The notes beneath the pieces were generated by a model, which saw only the letters and a list, made by a program, of their open reading frames with translations, did no database searches and was not told where the DNA came from. A program made the translations under genes and the position numbers. Below are positions 35,530 through 47,409 of a stretch of 64,000 nucleotides of DNA, one piece after another. Source of the DNA: Inia geoffrensis (Eukaryota; Chordata; Mammalia; Artiodactyla; Iniidae); NCBI GenBank assembly GCA_036417435.1, contig CM070919.1:35952318-36016317 (forward strand). Direction: 5' to 3'. The first letter of the stretch is position 1; each line of letters begins with the position of its first letter.

Positions 35530-36460
35530 TCCTTTAGCGTTTGTTGTAAAGCTGGTTTGGTGGTGCTGAACTCTCTCAGCTTTTGCTTGTCTGTAAAGCT
35601 TTTGATTTCTCCATCAAATCTGAATGAGATCCTTGCAGGTAGAGTAATCTAATCTTGGTTGTAGGTTCTCCCCTTTCAGCACTTTAAATATATCGTGCCA
35701 CTCCCTTCTGGCTTGTACAGAAATCAGCTGCTGAGAAATTTCTGCCAAGAAATCAGCTGTTAACCTTATGGGAGTTCCCTTGTATGCTGTGTGTCATTTT
35801 TCCCTTGTTGCTTTTAATAATTTTTGTCTTTAATTATTGTCAGTTTGATTAGTAAATGTCTCCGTGTGTTTCTCCTTGGGTTTACCCTGTATGGGACTCT
35901 CTGTGCTTCCTGGACTTGGGTAGCTATTTCCTTTCCCATGTTAGGGAAGTTTTCGACTGTAATCACTTCAAGTATTTTCTCAAGTGCTTTCTCTCTCTCT
36001 TCTCCTTCTGGGACCCCTATAATGCGAATGTTGGTGCATTTAATGTTGTCCCAGAGGTCTCTTAGGCTGTCTTCATTGCTTTTCCTTCTTTTTATTCTGT
36101 TCCACAGCACTGAATTCCACCATTCTGTCTTCCAGGTCACTTATCCGTTCTTCTGTCTCAGTTATTCTGCTATTGATTCCTTCTAGTGTATTTTTCATTT
36201 CAGTTGTTGTATTGTTCATGTCTGTTTGTTTGTTCTTTAATTTGTCTAGGTGTTTGTTCTTTAACTCTTCTAGGTCTTTTTAAACATTTCTTGCATCTTC
36301 TTGATTTTGCCTCCATTCTTTTTCCGAGGTCCTGGATCATCTTCACTCTCATTATTCTGAATTCTTTTTCTGGAAGGTTGCCTATCTCCACTTCATTTAG
36401 TTGTTTTTCTGGGGTTTTACCTTGTTCCTTCATCTGATACATAGCCGTCTGCCTTTTCAT
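35530..36460 (-). pseudogene. L1 ORF1 (RNA-binding chaperone), broken
   Basis: ORF1p binds L1 RNA as a trimer in the cytoplasmic RNP. The N-terminal lysine/glutamate-rich part is readable at 36460-36200 (86 codons from a Met, ending in RQIKEQTNRHEQYNN). After a frame break the coiled-coil/RRM part continues at 36140-35814 (108 codons) with the family-typical stretch NIRIIGVPEGEEREKALEKI and the RVPYRVNPRRNTRRHLLIKL region before the C-terminal domain. The C-terminal domain is present only as out-of-frame similarity down to about 35530. At least two disruptions make it non-functional. Confidence 0.88.
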
Positions 36461-36469
36461 TTTGTCTAT

Positions 36470-37362
36470 CTTTCTGTGAATGCGGTTTTTGTTCCACAGG
36501 CTGCCGGATTATAGTTCTTCTTGCTTCTGCTGTCTCCCCTCTGGTGGATGAGGCTATCTGAGAGGCTTGTGCAAGCTTCCTGATGGGAGGGACTGGTGGT
36601 GGGTAGAGCTGGCTGTTGCTCTGGTGGGCAGAGCTCAGGAAAACTATAATCCACTTGTCTGCTGATGGGTGGGGCTGGGTTCCCTCCCTGTTGCTTGTTT
36701 GGCCTGAGGCGGCCCAACACTGGAGCCTACCTGGGCTCTTTGTGGGACTATGGCGGACTCTGGGACAGCTCACCCCAAGGAGTACTTCCCAGAACTTCTG
36801 CTGCCAGTGTCCTTGTCCTCACGGTGAGCCACAGCGCCCCCACCCCCTGGCTCTGCAGGAGACCCTCCAACACTAGCAGGTAGGTCTGGTTCAGTCTCCT
36901 CTGGGGTCACTGCTTCCCCCTGGGTCCCGATGCACACACTACTTTGTGTGTGCCCTCCAAGAGTGGAGTCTCTGTTTCCCCCAGTCCTGTCAAAGTCCTG
37001 CAATCAAATCCGACTAGCCTTCAAAGTCTGATTCTCTGGCAGTTCCTCCTCTCGTTGCTGGACCCCCAGGTTGGGAAGCCTGACGTGGGGCTCCGAACCT
37101 TCGCTCCAGTGGGTGGACTTCTGTGGTATAGGTGTTCTCCAGTTCGTGAGTCACCCACCCAGCAGTTATGGGATTTGATTTTATTGCATTTGCGCCCCTC
37201 GTACCGTCTCATTGCGGCCTCTCCTTTGTCTTTGGGTGTGGGGTATCATTTTTGGTGGGTTCCAGTGTCTTCCTGTCGATGACTGTTCAGCAGTTAGTTG
37301 TGATTCCGGTTGTCTCACTAGAGGGAGTGAACACATGTCCTTCTCCTCCACCATCCTGAACC
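36470..37362 (-). promoter_or_regulatory. L1 5' UTR (internal promoter region)
   Basis: About 0.9 kb of comparatively GC- and CpG-rich sequence upstream of ORF1 in the L1. L1 5' UTRs carry an internal pol II promoter and often an antisense promoter; whether this diverged copy is active cannot be told from sequence. The overlapping frames here (36417-37359, both strands) are UTR artefacts. Confidence 0.7.
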
Positions 37363-37369
37363 AACCTCA

Positions 37370-38150
37370 GGACCCATTCTGTATCTGAAAAGTTGCTTTG
37401 CTGTCTGCAGGAAGATGGTTCCTAGGATGCGAAGCATACAAGCAGGATATTCACGATGATGGTGACTTGAGAGTGGAAAAATTCTACAAATGTGTTAGAA
37501 AAATGGTGAATGGGATGTGTGAATTGGATGTGGAAACTATGGAAAGAGGGCTAAAGAGATAAGGGCAGAAGTGATCCTTATTGTGTGAAGTCCTTTTTGC
37601 TGACTCCGTGCCTCTGGGCCGTTTTCTTTGGCTCTGGAGTTATTTCTCTTCTATCCTGACTCTGCTACGTGAGCAGAGAACTTCCGTGGATTCCTTATTA
37701 TATGTTTAGTTCTTAAGACCTGAAAACAATCTTGAAGGAAAAGGATGTGAACTTGGGTCCATGTAATGTGACCTTCAGTCTTGAACCTGACTTGTCAGTT
37801 TTCCCAGAGTCACCTTTCTCCCAAACTGGAAGCATAAAGGAGCCTCTTCCAACTGCCTCCGTCCCATTGAAAAGACCGTGACCCCACTTAAGATGTGGTC
37901 CTCAGGTGAGCGTGAAGGGTGCCTTTGAATTATCTCCTCTGTATTCCATCCAGGTCTCCTGCAGGCCCTTCCTGTGTTGTACAGCCACCAAGGACAGCAT
38001 CTGGGCCGCATACAACACAGTCTTGCCTTGTTAACTTTTGGTTCATACCATACTTTGGCTCTGGTTGTATAAATAAGAGAATCTAAGTGACTCCTGATGT
38101 GGAACTAAACTAGCTTTCATTGTTTGCTGCTACATGAGGCTGTGCTTGTA
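37370..38150. other. Unrecognised sequence
   Basis: No gene or repeat family recognised between the L1 5' end and the MIR pair. The 78-codon minus frame at 37775-38011 shows no domain. Confidence 0.4.
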
Positions 38151-38154
38151 TTCT

Positions 38155-38262
38155 AGACTTCTTAACATTTTGTAGCTAGAAGGAGCCTTAGAGGTCATGT
38201 TATCTAACGCCTTCATTATATAGATAGGGAAGCAAAGCTGTAGAAAATTAAAGTCATTGGGA
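38155..38262 (-). repeat. MIR-like SINE fragment
   Basis: 'gaaggagccttagaggtcat' then 'cttcattatatagataggga' and 'agcaaagctg' resembles the common antisense mammalian SINE pattern CTTAGAGATCAT, CATTTTACAGATGAGGAAAC. Confidence 0.5.
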
Positions 38263-38263
38263 G

Positions 38264-38468
38264 TATACTCTGCTACACTGGAACATCATAACCTTTGGAA
38301 CCGGGAACATCTGGACTCTGATCCTAAGCACATCCCTTTAGCTGTGGGCAAATGAATTAAACTCCGGATCTTCTTTCAATGTCCTCGTTTTGTAAAGGGA
38401 TAGTAATTCCTACTGTGCAGGTTAAAACCCGTGTACGTAAAATACTTACAAACACTTGATAAATGGTA
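38264..38468 (+). repeat. MIR SINE, sense
   Basis: 'cctttggaaccgggaacatc', 'gtgggcaaatgaattaaact', 'caatgtcctcgttttgtaaa', 'gggatagtaattcctactgt' and 'acacttgataaatgg' follow almost the whole MIR consensus order. Confidence 0.85.
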
Positions 38469-38762
38469 ACTCTTTTTACATATTCACTTTCCCTCGTCCA
38501 TTGCTAAAGTGCCAGGGCCTCTTTGTAGCTGATGCAAGCTTAGAACTCGTGTTCCCCTACATAATGATCTTTCTCTATGCGATGTACAACCTGACAAAAA
38601 TCTTCGTGGGTTCATGGGATCCTCATCAGGTCTGTTTGGGAATAACCAACAGACATATCCCCTCCGCTCCCACTTCAAGCCCTTTGAGACTTTTCTGCGC
38701 CCTGGAGAAACAGGTACACAGTGTGTGATTTTATTCAGCAGTGAAATGCCAGTGTGGTAACC

Positions 38763-38785
38763 AAAAAAAAAAAAAAAAAAAAAAA
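38763..38785 (+). repeat. A23 tract
   Basis: 23 consecutive A. No recognisable retroposed body lies upstream, so I cannot assign it as a poly(A) tail. Confidence 0.9.
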
Positions 38786-40339
38786 GCTAAAGCAATATTT
38801 CAACTCTAAGAACCAGGTCTGGCACTCAGAATAAAAGACTCTTTTAATAGGAAGAATAATCTATCAATTTTGTGAAAGGGCTGTTGGAAAATGCTCAAAG
38901 TCCTACTGCAATAGAAAGCATAAATGGTACATTGTCCTAGTTTTTTGCTGAAAATTGTATGTTAGTGCTAAAGAACAAAATTTCTTCTGCCTCAGCCTGC
39001 ATTTTTGGAATAAGCTCTACGGACAACTCCATTTTCTAGGGGTTAATAGATGGCATCAGAAAGAGAGATGGCGCGGAGCAAATGAAGATAACGGTAGTAA
39101 TTACATTAACAATCTTATGCATTTACACACTTAAAATACAAAAAAACAAAAAAATCTGTGTTTCTGCCCATGAAAGAAAAACCCTCTTCTTCTTCTTATT
39201 GCTTTGTGAACTTTACGGTGTTTTATTATACTAAGAGATGGTTACAATCCTAGTCTTTCAGGAGTGAGGTCATGTCTCTCTGGATGGGGGTCCCGGGAGC
39301 TCATTTCTGGTATCAGCCACTTGAGTGTGCTCTAGAATAGGCTTGAAGCAGGTCTGTGCACCAGAAAGGTAGCAGGATTCTAGGAAAAGCTCTTGGAGGT
39401 TTTGGAGTGACATCCTCCGTGGAGAACAAGCCAGGAAGATGGAAATAAGAGCCCCAGAGTAATCTTTCAGCCCTGAGTATAGTCAGGGCTGCCTATAAGC
39501 CAAGGAGAGAGTAAAAACGGAAAGATTGGAAACTAACACTCTAAAAGCAAAATCAGTTTGTACTTGTTACGTGTTCTGTTTATTTCTTCCTTTTCTTTCG
39601 TTAGCATATAAGAGCTCCAGCCATCTCACCTGAGCTAAGAGGAGGGGGCTAGTGTCTATTCTTGGGCCAGATATATGCGGGCTGGGTCTGGTGTGAATAA
39701 TGAGGTCAGCTTTAGTTAGAGAACTGGAAGGCAGAGGGGTGCCTGCTCCTTCCTCCGTGGTGACTCTTGGAGGGTCTTGGTTTTATTTGATTCATTTATT
39801 AATCTAGAGTTCTTCAGCAACCATTATGTCATCTCCGTGCTCTAAGTTATATGGTAAATATTCCTTCATTTTGCCTCGACCTCAATAATAAAAGCGTTCA
39901 AAATAAAAGAGCAAGCCGTTGACCAGGTGGCTAAGCATAGATTATCGTAGGAATTTGAGCAGAGCGCTACATCTCATGCAGATGTTCTTTATGTGCTAGC
40001 TTAGCTTTCTTAAAGACTTTTGTTGCACTATTTTGAAACGAAGCCCTCAATAAAATAATAATGATTATAATAATTTTGAAATACAGCCAGTTAAAATATA
40101 ATGTCCCTGAACATACAGGTTGTTGGTTTTTTTATGATGTAGACTTTGGTCTGTTCCTTATAAGAACATAAAATAAGTGGTGTCAGTCCCCCGTTTACCC
40201 ATAATCTGTTCATTAATATTTTTTCACTTATGAAATTTAAATTAGCTTTCTTAACGAACTCTTTCAAACATATGGGAAAATACAGATGTCCTCTCAACTA
40301 GGTCCCTCCATGAGCACTTAGTTAGCTTTTCTAGAATTA
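38786..40339. other. Unrecognised sequence
   Basis: No gene or repeat family recognised. Confidence 0.35.
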
Positions 40340-41165
40340 TTAATTCAATCAGTTATCTATTGAGTGTTTATTATATAGTGAATCCTGCTTTCCTGAACAA
40401 AAAAATTTCTGTCCAGTACAGCATATATTCTGATAGGGGAAGACAAATAATAAGTAATCATCATAATAAATAAACTATATAGTATTCTAAAAAAATGGTA
40501 AGTACTACAGAAAAATAAGGCCAATTATAGGAAATTGGGGGTACCATGGCAGGACCTGGGCCTAGGCTTCCACTTTATATAGGGTGGCCTCATAGAAAAG
40601 GTGACTTCTGTGCAAAGACTTGAAGATGGTGAAGGAGTAAACTGCGTGGATTTCAGAGAAGCAAGTGCAAAGGCCCTGTGGTAGCCAGCCTCCAAGGCCA
40701 GTCTAGTTTGTCAGGAACAGAGAAAGTGAGGGTGTATCAGAGAGGAGATCAGAGAAAAAACTGCTTTGTAGGTCATCATACGTCTTTGTGTTCAGTCCGA
40801 GGGGAAAGGGGAGACACTGGAAGTTTTTGTGCAGAGGACATGATATAACTGTTAATATAAAAAATTCACTCGAGCTGCTTGTGTATGAGGAGGGCATTAG
40901 CATAACCCAGGCAAGAGTTGATGGGGTCTTAAAGCTGGGGAGGTAGCAGTGTTGGTTTTCGGAAGTGGCCAAACTCTGGATGTATTTTGAAAACAGACTC
41001 ATCCAAATTTCCACATGGATTGGATATGGGGTTTGAGAAAGAGAGAAATCAAGTACGACTTCATAGTTATTGGACTAAAGCTAGAAAAATGCGGTTACCA
41101 TTGCCCAAGATTCAAAAGACCACACCGACTGGGAACGTGAGGCAGGATCAGAAATTTAGACGTTT
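40340..41165 (-). mobile_element. L2 LINE, antisense
   Basis: One of the best L2 copies here: 'tgagtgtttattatatagtg', 'aatggtaagtactacagaaa', 'agcaagtgcaaaggccctgt', 'gcataacccaggcaagagtt', 'ctggatgtattttgaaaaca' and 'tggattggatatggggtttg' fall in continuous reverse-complement L2 order. The 103-codon minus-strand frame at 40703-41014 is an L2 ORF2 relic. Confidence 0.82.
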
Positions 41166-41379
41166 ATGAATAATCTCTCAAAGGAATTTGAAAAATTGTA
41201 CATGCCCACCAGGCATGTGTGAGACGATGCATTATGTATATCCCTACATCACTGTTAACGCCTGTAATCTGAGACCTCGTTACCTTTAAATTCCAGAATA
41301 TATCCGTAACCATTATCCCTCAAATACCACCTCGTCCCCATTCTCTGTTCTTTCCTTCCAGAAATTTTATTGGAAGTTT

Positions 41380-42335
41380 CTATCTCTGTTAAGCTCTCTT
41401 TCATCTTTTATCACTTTTTTAATTTCTCTATGCTGCATTCTGAATAATTTCCTTAAATATATCTTTTAAATTACAGTTTTCTCTACCTGTTGCCTGATCT
41501 GCTATTAAACTCATTTGCTTTTTATTTCCATGACTGAAATTTTCACTTAGGTTTTATATGGTGCTTTAGATCCACCCATTCTTTCATGTCCGGCTGTGCT
41601 CTTGCTATTATTTGTTATAACTTTAGTTATTTTAACCAAAAGTCTTTTCTAGTTTCTTTCTTGGTGCTCTTTTCTCCCGGCTCCTGGAGGTGCTGCATCT
41701 TCTCCTTCTATCTGCTGACTCCCAGCACACTGTGCATGATTTGGCCTTTGGTCCTTTAAAGTTTGTTGTTGTTGTTGTTGTTGTGAGGTTATCCAGAGTA
41801 CGGATACCCCTGGTGCCTGCGTTGCGGAAGTGATTCTACAGATCTGGTTTTGCCTTTGTTTCACTGAAAGCTCTGGCGGCTTCACAGCTCTGAGAGGAGT
41901 ATTGCAGTCCCCATACCCTGGGCAAATATTTTAAACCTCCACACCTGCACTTTGAGGAGCTGAGAGTTCCACTTTCTCACAGGAGACTTTTCCACCAGAG
42001 TACCAGAGAGACAGCAGACTTCCTCGCCTCTTCCCTGGAGAGGGGGCAACATCTTTCTGGACTCTTTTTCACAAAGGGGCAGTCCTTCCAGTGGCCTGCG
42101 TTAGGCCATGGTCTGGGTGCCCTTCCCCGTCCAGTGTGAGGACACAGACCACGTAGACTTCTCCTTCAGTGGGCAGTCACGTCTTCATCCCTAGGTGCCA
42201 ATCTGTGTTTGGTGTTCCCCAGGGGACTTTGGTGTTGGTCCTTTTTTGTTTCTTTTTTCTAGGGATTTCCCATTCTTTCTTTTGAGCTCTGTGTTGTTGT
42301 AGTTCCTTTCTAAAATTTTTGCTTAGCTTTTCTCC
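41380..42335 (-). mobile_element. Old L1 5'-region fragment, antisense
   Basis: 'ttaatttctctatgctgcat', 'tctgaataatttcctt', 'ctgatctgctattaaactca' and 'tttttatttccatgac' match the antisense 5' region of old mammalian L1M elements. After about 41680 similarity is weaker and GC content rises, as in L1 5' UTRs. A (TTG)7 run sits at 41764-41784. Confidence 0.6.
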
Positions 42336-42922
42336 GAAATTCCTATCTGTTTGGAGTTAGAAGTCGCTAAATAGGACTCAGGCAGTCAGTGGTGATAAAT
42401 TTAACAGACTGTAGCGCACATGAGGTCCTTCAGGACTCCTGAATGAGTCAGGCATTAGTGTGTAACGCAGCCCTTAATTTCTGGATTGTGGGGAAGTCTG
42501 GGATCCTGGGGGAGGGACCAGGGTGGTGGTTATTTACCAACTGATAACCCCAAACTTACTATATTTCAATCACCAGTACAGCTCTGTAGATCTGTATCAG
42601 CCAAATATCAGGATATAATTGAATGTTTTTATTGTTGTCTGTACATAATTCATATTGTCATTTATAGCAATTAGATAGTGAGCTCAAAGGAAAAAACACT
42701 ACTCCAGGGGATAAAAGACTTGGAAAAATAATGGTCATTAAATTATTCAAAACTGCATGGAACTATCTTAAAGTCTGTTTTGACTGTTTTGTTTCTTGAA
42801 ATAAGATAGAATGGAAAAAAAACTATTTTTAAGTCTGAAAGTCACTTTCATGGACTCATTCTGATGCAAAATAAAATACACAATTATAAATTTTAAATTA
42901 ATTATAAAATTTACGATTATTA
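42336..42922. other. Unrecognised sequence
   Basis: No gene or repeat family recognised. Confidence 0.35.
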
Positions 42923-43158
42923 TTGCTTACTTTTTTTTTTTTTTTTTTTTTTGTTTGCGGTACGCGGGCCTCTCCCTGTTGTGGCCTCTCCCGTTGCGGA
43001 GCACAGGCTCCGGACGCGCAGGCTCGGCGGCCACGGCTCACGGGCCCAGCCGCTCCGCGGCCTGTGGGATCTTCCCGGACCGGGGCACGAACCCGTGTCC
43101 CCTGCATCGGCAGGCGGACTCCCAACCACTGCACCACCAGGGAAGCCCAGTTGCTTAC
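42923..43158 (-). mobile_element. CHR-type SINE, short young form, with target-site duplication
   Basis: Reverse complement: T23 tail, 'gttgcggagcacaggctccg', 'gacgcgcaggctcggcggcc', 'gatcttcccggaccggggca', B-box complement 'ggcacgaaccc', head 'accactgcaccaccaggg'. Direct repeat ttgcttac at 42923-42930 and 43151-43158. It is close to the other five short copies. Confidence 0.96.
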
Positions 43159-43588
43159 ATTTTAATTACTTCCAGGCACTTCAAAATTTAATCACAATAA
43201 AAAAATTCATTACGTCCAGACTTTTGAAAATAGGGTTGATAGTTGTGCTTATTTTCTAGAAATTATGAAGGCAATCTTGGTATGTTCAAAGAGTCAGGTG
43301 GATTATATCTGTAAGGACGATCATTCAGACAGTTTGGGAGAAAAACATCGCTTAGATACATTTTTGTTTGACGTCAACAAATATAATTTGTAGGGCAGCG
43401 TAAGGTTTTTGGTGTGCAGGCTCTTCTACACACTGAAAGTTGTGTAGTCCCTGGATCCTGAGGAAATTGTAAAAACTCGTGTATTTAAGCGTAGAGGATT
43501 TGAAGATGAATGCCAGTGTTCTCAGTGATACCCAGAGATGGACATTGTGTTTGCCTTGCCTTAGAAACCGCTTTAAAAGACGTGTCCT
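43159..43588. other. Unrecognised sequence
   Basis: No recognisable feature. Two opposed frames of 66 and 93 codons overlap here without domains. Confidence 0.35.
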
Positions 43589-43840
43589 GTACAAACTTTC
43601 AGTTATAAGTTCAGAGGCTCTAATGTATAGCATGGTGATTATAGTTAGTAATCTATATCGTGTACTTGAATTTTGCTGAGAGTAGATCTTTAAGCATTCT
43701 CAGACACACACACAAAAAAGGTGATGGATGTGTTACTTAACTTTAATTGTGAAAATCATTTCACAGTGTATATGTATATCAAAACATCTTGTTGTACACT
43801 TTAAATATATTGCAGCTTTGTCAATCAAACCTCAAGAAAG
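43589..43840 (+). mobile_element. L1M 3' UTR fragment, sense
   Basis: 'gtacaaactttcagttataa', 'ctctaatgtatagcatggtg', 'gtagatctttaagcattctc', 'aaaatcatttcacagtgtat' and 'cttgttgtacactttaaata' give a near-complete match in order to the mammalian-wide L1MA/MB 3' end, finishing in 'caatcaaacctcaa'. Confidence 0.85.
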
Positions 43841-44017
43841 TGGGTAATTAGTTTTAATTTGTCCTGGTTGTCCCTGCTCTTCAGTTATTTCCAGCCCGTA
43901 GTCAACCAGGCTGCAAGCGAAGATTAGACCAGAAGGTTGGGTTCATTCAGAGATTTCCAAAAAGTTGTCAGAAATTGCCTGACTCCATAGATTATTCTTC
44001 TAGCATTAACTGTATGT

Positions 44018-44262
44018 AAAAACACTTAGGGGGGCTCCCCTGGTGGCGCAGGGGTTGGGAGTCCGCCTGCCGACGCAGGGGACGCGGGTTCGTGCCCCGG
44101 TCCGGGAGGATCCCACATGCCGCGGAGCGGCCGGGCCCGTGAGCCATGGCCGCTGAGCCTGCGCGTCCGGAGCCTGTGCTCCGCAGTGGGAGGGGCCACA
44201 ACGGTGAGAAGCCCGCGTCCCACAAAACAAACAAACAAACAAAAACAAAAAAACACTTAGGG
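44018..44262 (+). mobile_element. CHR-type SINE, short young form, with target-site duplication
   Basis: 'ggctcccctggtggcgcagg', B box gggttcgtgccc, 'gcctgcgcgtccggagcctg', tail (CAAA)n and A-rich. The 14-base direct repeat aaaaacacttaggg lies at 44018-44031 and 44249-44262. The 76-96-codon frames across it are SINE translations. Confidence 0.97.
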
Positions 44263-46035
44263 ACAGAAATTTACTACGAGGTCAGTAGTTATGGTAGGTG
44301 GTTTTCTACCTCAGCTCAAATGCAATATGTATTTGAAAAGCAGTGGTATCTGCAAAAAGCCATTCTTAACTTAGTCTGTTTATATAAAATCTGTTTCTTT
44401 GGCACATCGACAGATTCTGGGCGTTCCTTGCATTAACCCTTTTCCTTCCAGGATCTCGAGTCAAATGTTGAAAACTGCTGTTTCACAGACTGTAGAAACA
44501 ACTGAATGCATATGTAAGGGCTTTATCATTGATAGTCAGCTGTGGTGGGGCTTCGTCATAGGCTGATCAGCTAACACTCTGCAAGAACCGTCACCCCAAT
44601 CATTCAATTATTTGGTGTAACAGGTTTCTCCAGGGCCCACGGCCTGTGGCTGTGGATAGGATAATGACAACCATGATGACTCAAATTGTAGCTCTTTCCT
44701 CATTCTCTTCACACAAAACCTCAACCTCCTATAAGATGCTGCTTCCATTTCTGAGAGTCCCAAGTTGTGCCTCTCTTATGCCCACCAATAAACCCCATCC
44801 CACAGAACTTTGTCCAGGTCCTGTCCACAGGCTGTGCCCCATTTGTCTCTAGGCAATGGGGGCATCAAGTTGCTCATCAGTTCTGCCCTAGGAAGGGCCA
44901 AGCTGATGGTTAATGAGTTACTAGACCGCCATGTTTCTTTCTGAAGTGGGGACAATGTGTGACTCCCCGCTCTGTACCACACTGTGTCACTTGGTGCCCC
45001 CATGGCTCAGGGTGACCTTCACATTACCAGTCCTTGACTTAATGCCAACAGCCCACGTGCCTACGGGTCTGCAGATAGAACCTGGGTCCCAGTACAGGAC
45101 AGATGCCATCCTGTCCACCGCCGTCCCCTTCCAGTGCCGACATACAAAAGTGGGCTTCTTTCCTTCCTCTTCCAGCCAAAACAGAAGTCTCATTGCAAAA
45201 TACCTCATGGAATCCTCTATATAAACCACCCACTTATTTGTTAGATGACTGAAATATGTTTGCATCTCAGGGAAGACACTGTCATTGATTGGACGTAATA
45301 TATTGCTGTTGAGAGAGCTTTCACAGTATTTCCCCCCCCCCATGATAACAATTTCAATGTGATTAACTTAAAGGGAAATTACCATTTCACTTCCAGTTTT
45401 GGAAGGAAATAATTTTGAGCAACGGAAATTGGATGACTTGTATGAAGAGTGAAAGATAAGCAAGTTAGTTCTTTGGAAGGTTGTTTAAGGTAGAAAAGGC
45501 AACTCAGTTTAAAGTTAAGGGTTATGAGAGGGCCAATGAGCTAACCTAAATATGCAGAAAATATTCCTAGAAAAATGGGCAAAACTGTCTGAGGATCACT
45601 GGAAAAGAGAATTAAGATAATTTAGAACAGCATGTAGAGCAGTAAGTAAACGTGGACGATTTCTGGGTTTTGTCTGAAGAGCAACATGGCTGCTTGGGGC
45701 ACTTGGGGACATGGAAACGGTTGAAGAGGTTTTTCTTTCCCCGTCAACAACGTGAACTGGCATAGGAATACTTAAAGGATAAAAGCCTAAACTACAGATG
45801 TAACTAAGTCCTCTGTCCATAGTCTGGTTCTGCTATCTTCAATTTTAGCTCAGATTTCCCCACTGAGACTTTCCCTGAACAGTTTCCACAATCAGGTAAC
45901 ATAGTCAGAACTGCTTATATATGGAAATAGGAGCAGGGAAGTGGGGCAGAGTGAAGTCAACCAGGTCGATGAAAGAAGGCATATAGTTCCATTCTTACGT
46001 TGACAGAGCACTGATTTTGTTAATTTTATATGTTT
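44263..46035. other. Unrecognised sequence, no gene seen
   Basis: No repeat family recognised over 1.8 kb. Frames of 97 and 118 codons overlap on opposite strands at 44931-45343, and neither shows a domain. A C10 run is at 45332-45341. Confidence 0.35.
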
Positions 46036-46039
46036 TTAT

Positions 46040-46640
46040 TTACCTACAAAATACATACATAATGTCTGTTTAAAAAAATCTCAGTTCACACAGAAGAGAA
46101 GTTCTTTTCTCAAAGCTAACCAATGTAATAAGTTGAGTTGATAAACATTGAGATGTTTTTCCAGTACCTATGTATACATTCAGACATGCATGTACACATG
46201 CCTACACAGTTTAGATTATATATACAGATTTTCATTTTGTTTTGTATATGCGATAGCTTTTTATTTTCTATATACAACTGGGTCCCTATTGTTCTGTAAC
46301 TTGGGCTCTTTCCTATCTATTTTAAAGATAATTCCATATTGTATACATTCATTCTTTGTAATAATTCAACTTTGCTCAACTGTCACCCACTGAGGGAAAA
46401 TTAGGTCGCTTTTATTTTTCACCATGACAAATGGCAATGTGGCAAACACCCCCAAACACACATATGAGTATACCTCTAGAATATATTCCAAGAAATAAAT
46501 TAAGCCAAAGGTTATATGCATTTTAATTTTTATCGGCTACTGCCAGATTTCTCTCCAAAACACTCTATCAATTTACACTCACATCAACTGTGTATAAAAG
46601 TTCCCATATAAAAGTACGTCCTCACCAAAAATTATCTTTC
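46040..46640 (-). mobile_element. Old L1 3' UTR fragment, antisense
   Basis: 'agataattccatattgtata', 'gaaaattaggtcgcttttat', 'gtatacctctagaatatatt', 'ctactgccagatttctctcc' and 'caatttacactcacatcaac' follow the antisense 3' region of old L1 (AATTCCATATTGTATGTA, CTGCCAGATTGCCCTCCA, CAATTTACACTCCCACC). Confidence 0.68.
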
Positions 46641-46968
46641 TTTTTACCTTTTGGCAATAGGATAGATGAATATTCCCACATTTCTGTTTATCAAATCGAC
46701 TCATCATTCCTGACCTGTCTTGAATGCCTTCAACACCTGAGCATCTGAAACTAGTTCCACACGCCTCTGAATTAGTACAGTGATTTATCCAAACTTTTCT
46801 CATTACATATCACATTCTGCTTTATACTGTAGTTATTATTAGTATGTACTCTTAACTCAGGCTCTGGGTTGAAATCAAGTCCAAAGACGGTGTCCAATTT
46901 ATATCTTCCTTAGGCCCTTGTTTTAGTGGCCTGTACAGAGTTGGGAGATAATTTTTAAAGTGAAAGGA

Positions 46969-47178
46969 GGGCTTCCCTGGTGGCGCAGTGGTTGAGAGCC
47001 CGCCTGCCGGTGCAGGGGACGCGGGTTCGCGCCCCGGTCCGGGAAGATCCCACGTGCCGCGGAGCGGCTGGGCCCGTGAGCCACGGCCGCTGAGCCTGCG
47101 CGTCCGGAGCCTGTGCTCCGCGACGGGAGAGGCCACGACAGTGAGAGGCCCGCGTACCGCAAAAAAAAAAAAGAAAAA
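46969..47178 (+). mobile_element. CHR-type SINE, short young form
   Basis: 'gggcttccctggtggcgcag', B box gggttcgcgccc, 'gtgccgcggagcggctgggc', 'cctgcgcgtccggagcctgt', and an A tail with one G interruption. The target duplication is not clear ('gaaaggag' left, 'aaaaaggaa' right). Confidence 0.95.
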
Positions 47179-47409
47179 GGAATGAGTGGACCTGTATTCT
47201 AAATGAATAATGTTTTATAAGGAAATTTTGTTACATACATTTATGATTTATTCTGAGAAGACACTGAGAAAAGAGTGGGTATTAAAAAGGATCATTGAGT
47301 CAGAAGAAATCTCATATAAAATCCATCCGATGATTCATGTGTCTAACTATACCCAGATGTTAATTTACATGGAAGTAAATATTTGAGTCTAATCATAATT
47401 CCTTTATTG

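Larger units (their letters stand above)
32279..37362 (-). mobile_element. L1 retrotransposon, 5' end present, 3' end missing
   Basis: About 5.1 kb reading right to left: 5' UTR (about 37362-36470), ORF1, ORF2. The 5' end shows the 'ggatggtggaggagaaggac' start (read on the minus strand) typical of cetartiodactyl L1. The 3' end stops in ORF2 near the residues QLEIKKTN, at an A-rich stretch, roughly 150 codons before the usual ORF2 end. No ORF2 terminus, 3' UTR or genomic poly(A) follows; antisense L2 does. I found no matching target-site duplication at the two ends. ORF1 and ORF2 are broken by frameshifts and stops, so it is not autonomous. Confidence 0.95.

Noticed and set aside
38763..38785. 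A23 tract as the tail of a processed pseudogene
   Set aside because: No recognisable coding sequence or SINE body precedes it and I found no flanking duplication.
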